From Cytophagales bacterium (lineage in GTDB: Bacteria > Bacteroidota > Bacteroidia > Cytophagales > Cyclobacteriaceae): a stretch of DNA of 64,000 bases. Positions 63,218 through 64,000 of the stretch are shown one piece after another. The notes below the pieces were generated by a model. That model saw nothing but the letters and a program-made list of their open reading frames with translations. It searched no databases and had not been told where the DNA came from. Within the stretch, counting starts at the first letter, position 1. The number at the start of each line of letters is the position of its first letter. Both the position numbers and the translations under genes were made by a program. The stretch covers positions 2,301,001-2,365,000 of the forward strand of contig JAWPMT010000005.1 of the NCBI GenBank assembly GCA_033344775.1, read 5' to 3'.

Positions 63218-64000
63218 GCAAATTCACCGACCTTGCCCCACGTCTGATTGCAGCCATTCTTGGCGCCGCTTTGATCATAACCGCACTTGTGCTGGGACCG
63301 TGGTTCTATTTCGCAATTTTTCTAGGCATCAGCTTCATGACCCTTTGGGAATTCTACCGTTTGCTAAGGAGCCAACAGTATATCCCCCTCCGTAAATTAG
63401 GTGTGGTCGTTGGAACCATCCTCTTTAGCCTTACTTTTCTCGTAGAAGCCAGATTGGCCGGACCTAAGTTCTATTTTCTACTTTTCCCGTTGGCCTCGCT
63501 GATCTTCTTATTTAAACTATATAAGAAAGAAGACACAACACCTTTTCTAAACATTGGTTTCTATTACCTGGGTTTGGTTTACGTAACACTCCCTTTCGCC
63601 TTATTGAACCACGCTGTGTACATTTCAGGATCCTACAGTTATGAAGTAGTGGTAGGCTTATTGTTGATCATCTGGGCCTCTGACACAGGTGCTTATTTTG
63701 CAGGAAGTATGTTCGGAAAGACCAAACTGTTTGAACGTATCTCTCCCAAAAAGTCTTGGGAAGGTAGCATTGGGGGAGCACTGTTATCCGCTGCTATGGC
63801 TTTTGGTATTTCTTTTTTCTTCATGGATCTGGCCCTGTGGCAATGGTTCGTCATTGCCCTGATCATTGTGATTGTAGGCACTTATGGAGATCTGGTAGAG
63901 TCACTCTTTAAGAGAACAATGGAAATCAAAGATTCCGGAAAAGCGATCCCCGGTCATGGTGGATTTTTAGACCGGTTTGACAGCCTGTTACTTTCCATGC
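63214..64000 (+). CDS. cdsA: Phosphatidate cytidylyltransferase (3' end outside window)
   Basis: 262 residues visible, from a TTG overlapping the DUF2007 stop by four bases (TTGA). Multi-pass membrane enzyme making CDP-diacylglycerol. Signature: ISPKKSWEGSIGGAL and the end motif GDLVESLFKR ... KDSGKAIPGHGGFLDRFDS. Frame is open to the window end; only the last few residues and stop are missing. Confidence 0.93.
   Translation, partial: MSKFTDLAPRLIAAILGAALIITALVLGPWFYFAIFLGISFMTLWEFYRLLRSQQYIPLRKLGVVVGTILFSLTFLVEARLAGPKFYFLLFPLASLIFLFKLYKKEDTTPFLNIGFYYLGLVYVTLPFALLNHAVYISGSYSYEVVVGLLLIIWASDTGAYFAGSMFGKTKLFERISPKKSWEGSIGGALLSAAMAFGISFFFMDLALWQWFVIALIIVIVGTYGDLVESLFKRTMEIKDSGKAIPGHGGFLDRFDSLLLSM

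Noticed and set aside
1-64000. CRISPR arrays, insertion sequences or prophage
   Set aside because: No regularly spaced repeats, transposase, integrase or phage structural genes were found on either strand.

Overview
The window comes from a Bacteroidota chromosome, most likely a gliding marine member of the Cytophagales. Evidence for this is the gldA-gldF-gldG ABC transporter set, a type IX secretion C-terminal sorting domain on a secreted dehydrogenase, several SusC/TonB-world TonB-domain proteins, DUF3109, a large cysE-type serine acetyltransferase, and weak Shine-Dalgarno usage. No rRNA, CRISPR array, integrase or complete insertion sequence was seen.

Layout. 1-9.3 kb: the 3' part of an RND efflux pump with a decayed copy of its own tail just downstream, an M14 zinc carboxypeptidase, a copper/zinc SOD-like lipoprotein that keeps only the copper ligands, an outer-membrane barrel protein, and a tandem pair of 503-residue membrane proteins. 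9.4-15 kb: a very tightly packed operon (GH20 hexosaminidase, GntP permease, RidA, D-threonine aldolase/D-serine dehydratase-like enzyme, M19 dipeptidase) that fits scavenging of amino sugars and D-amino acids. 15.1-25.6 kb: a lasso peptide locus made of two converging arms. The plus arm has nucleotidyltransferase, ABC exporter, B2 leader peptidase and a permease/VCBS/UnbV fusion. The minus arm has HPr-kinase-like tailoring kinase, lasso cyclase, a 47-residue precursor peptide (22462-22605) and a PqqD-like B1 protein. The precursor has Thr at -2, Gly at +1 and Asp at +8 of a 14-residue core that ends in Ser.

25.9-31.3 kb: two terminator-like hairpins, then about 1.4 kb of structured, tRNA-like sequence (one 47-nt element that lacks an anticodon arm, a tRNA-Lys-like gene, a tRNA fold with a long insertion in place of the anticodon arm, and several tRNA parts), followed in the same direction by slipin, an uncharacterised protein with an IEEIQTDW motif, and the RNA ligase RtcB. 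I read this as an RNA-repair locus with an associated tRNA-like RNA array. 31.3-39.7 kb: secreted sugar dehydrogenase/cytochrome fusion, lipoprotein and DUF2807 genes, a carboxymuconolactone-decarboxylase-like protein, and a PAS/GAF histidine kinase. 40-48 kb: an OB-fold membrane protein, a flotillin and a 1643-residue AAA ATPase that form a second SPFH-based system. 48-64 kb: mostly housekeeping genes: TonB, IscA-type protein, methylmalonyl-CoA epimerase, ThiL, CysM/CysE, GldA/F/G with a DUF4340 protein, YceI, DUF3109, EamA, DusB, CPBP protease, DUF2007 and the 5' part of cdsA.

The two places that deserve most attention are the lasso peptide locus (with a precursor gene short enough to be missed by routine annotation) and the tRNA-like array in front of slipin-X-rtcB.
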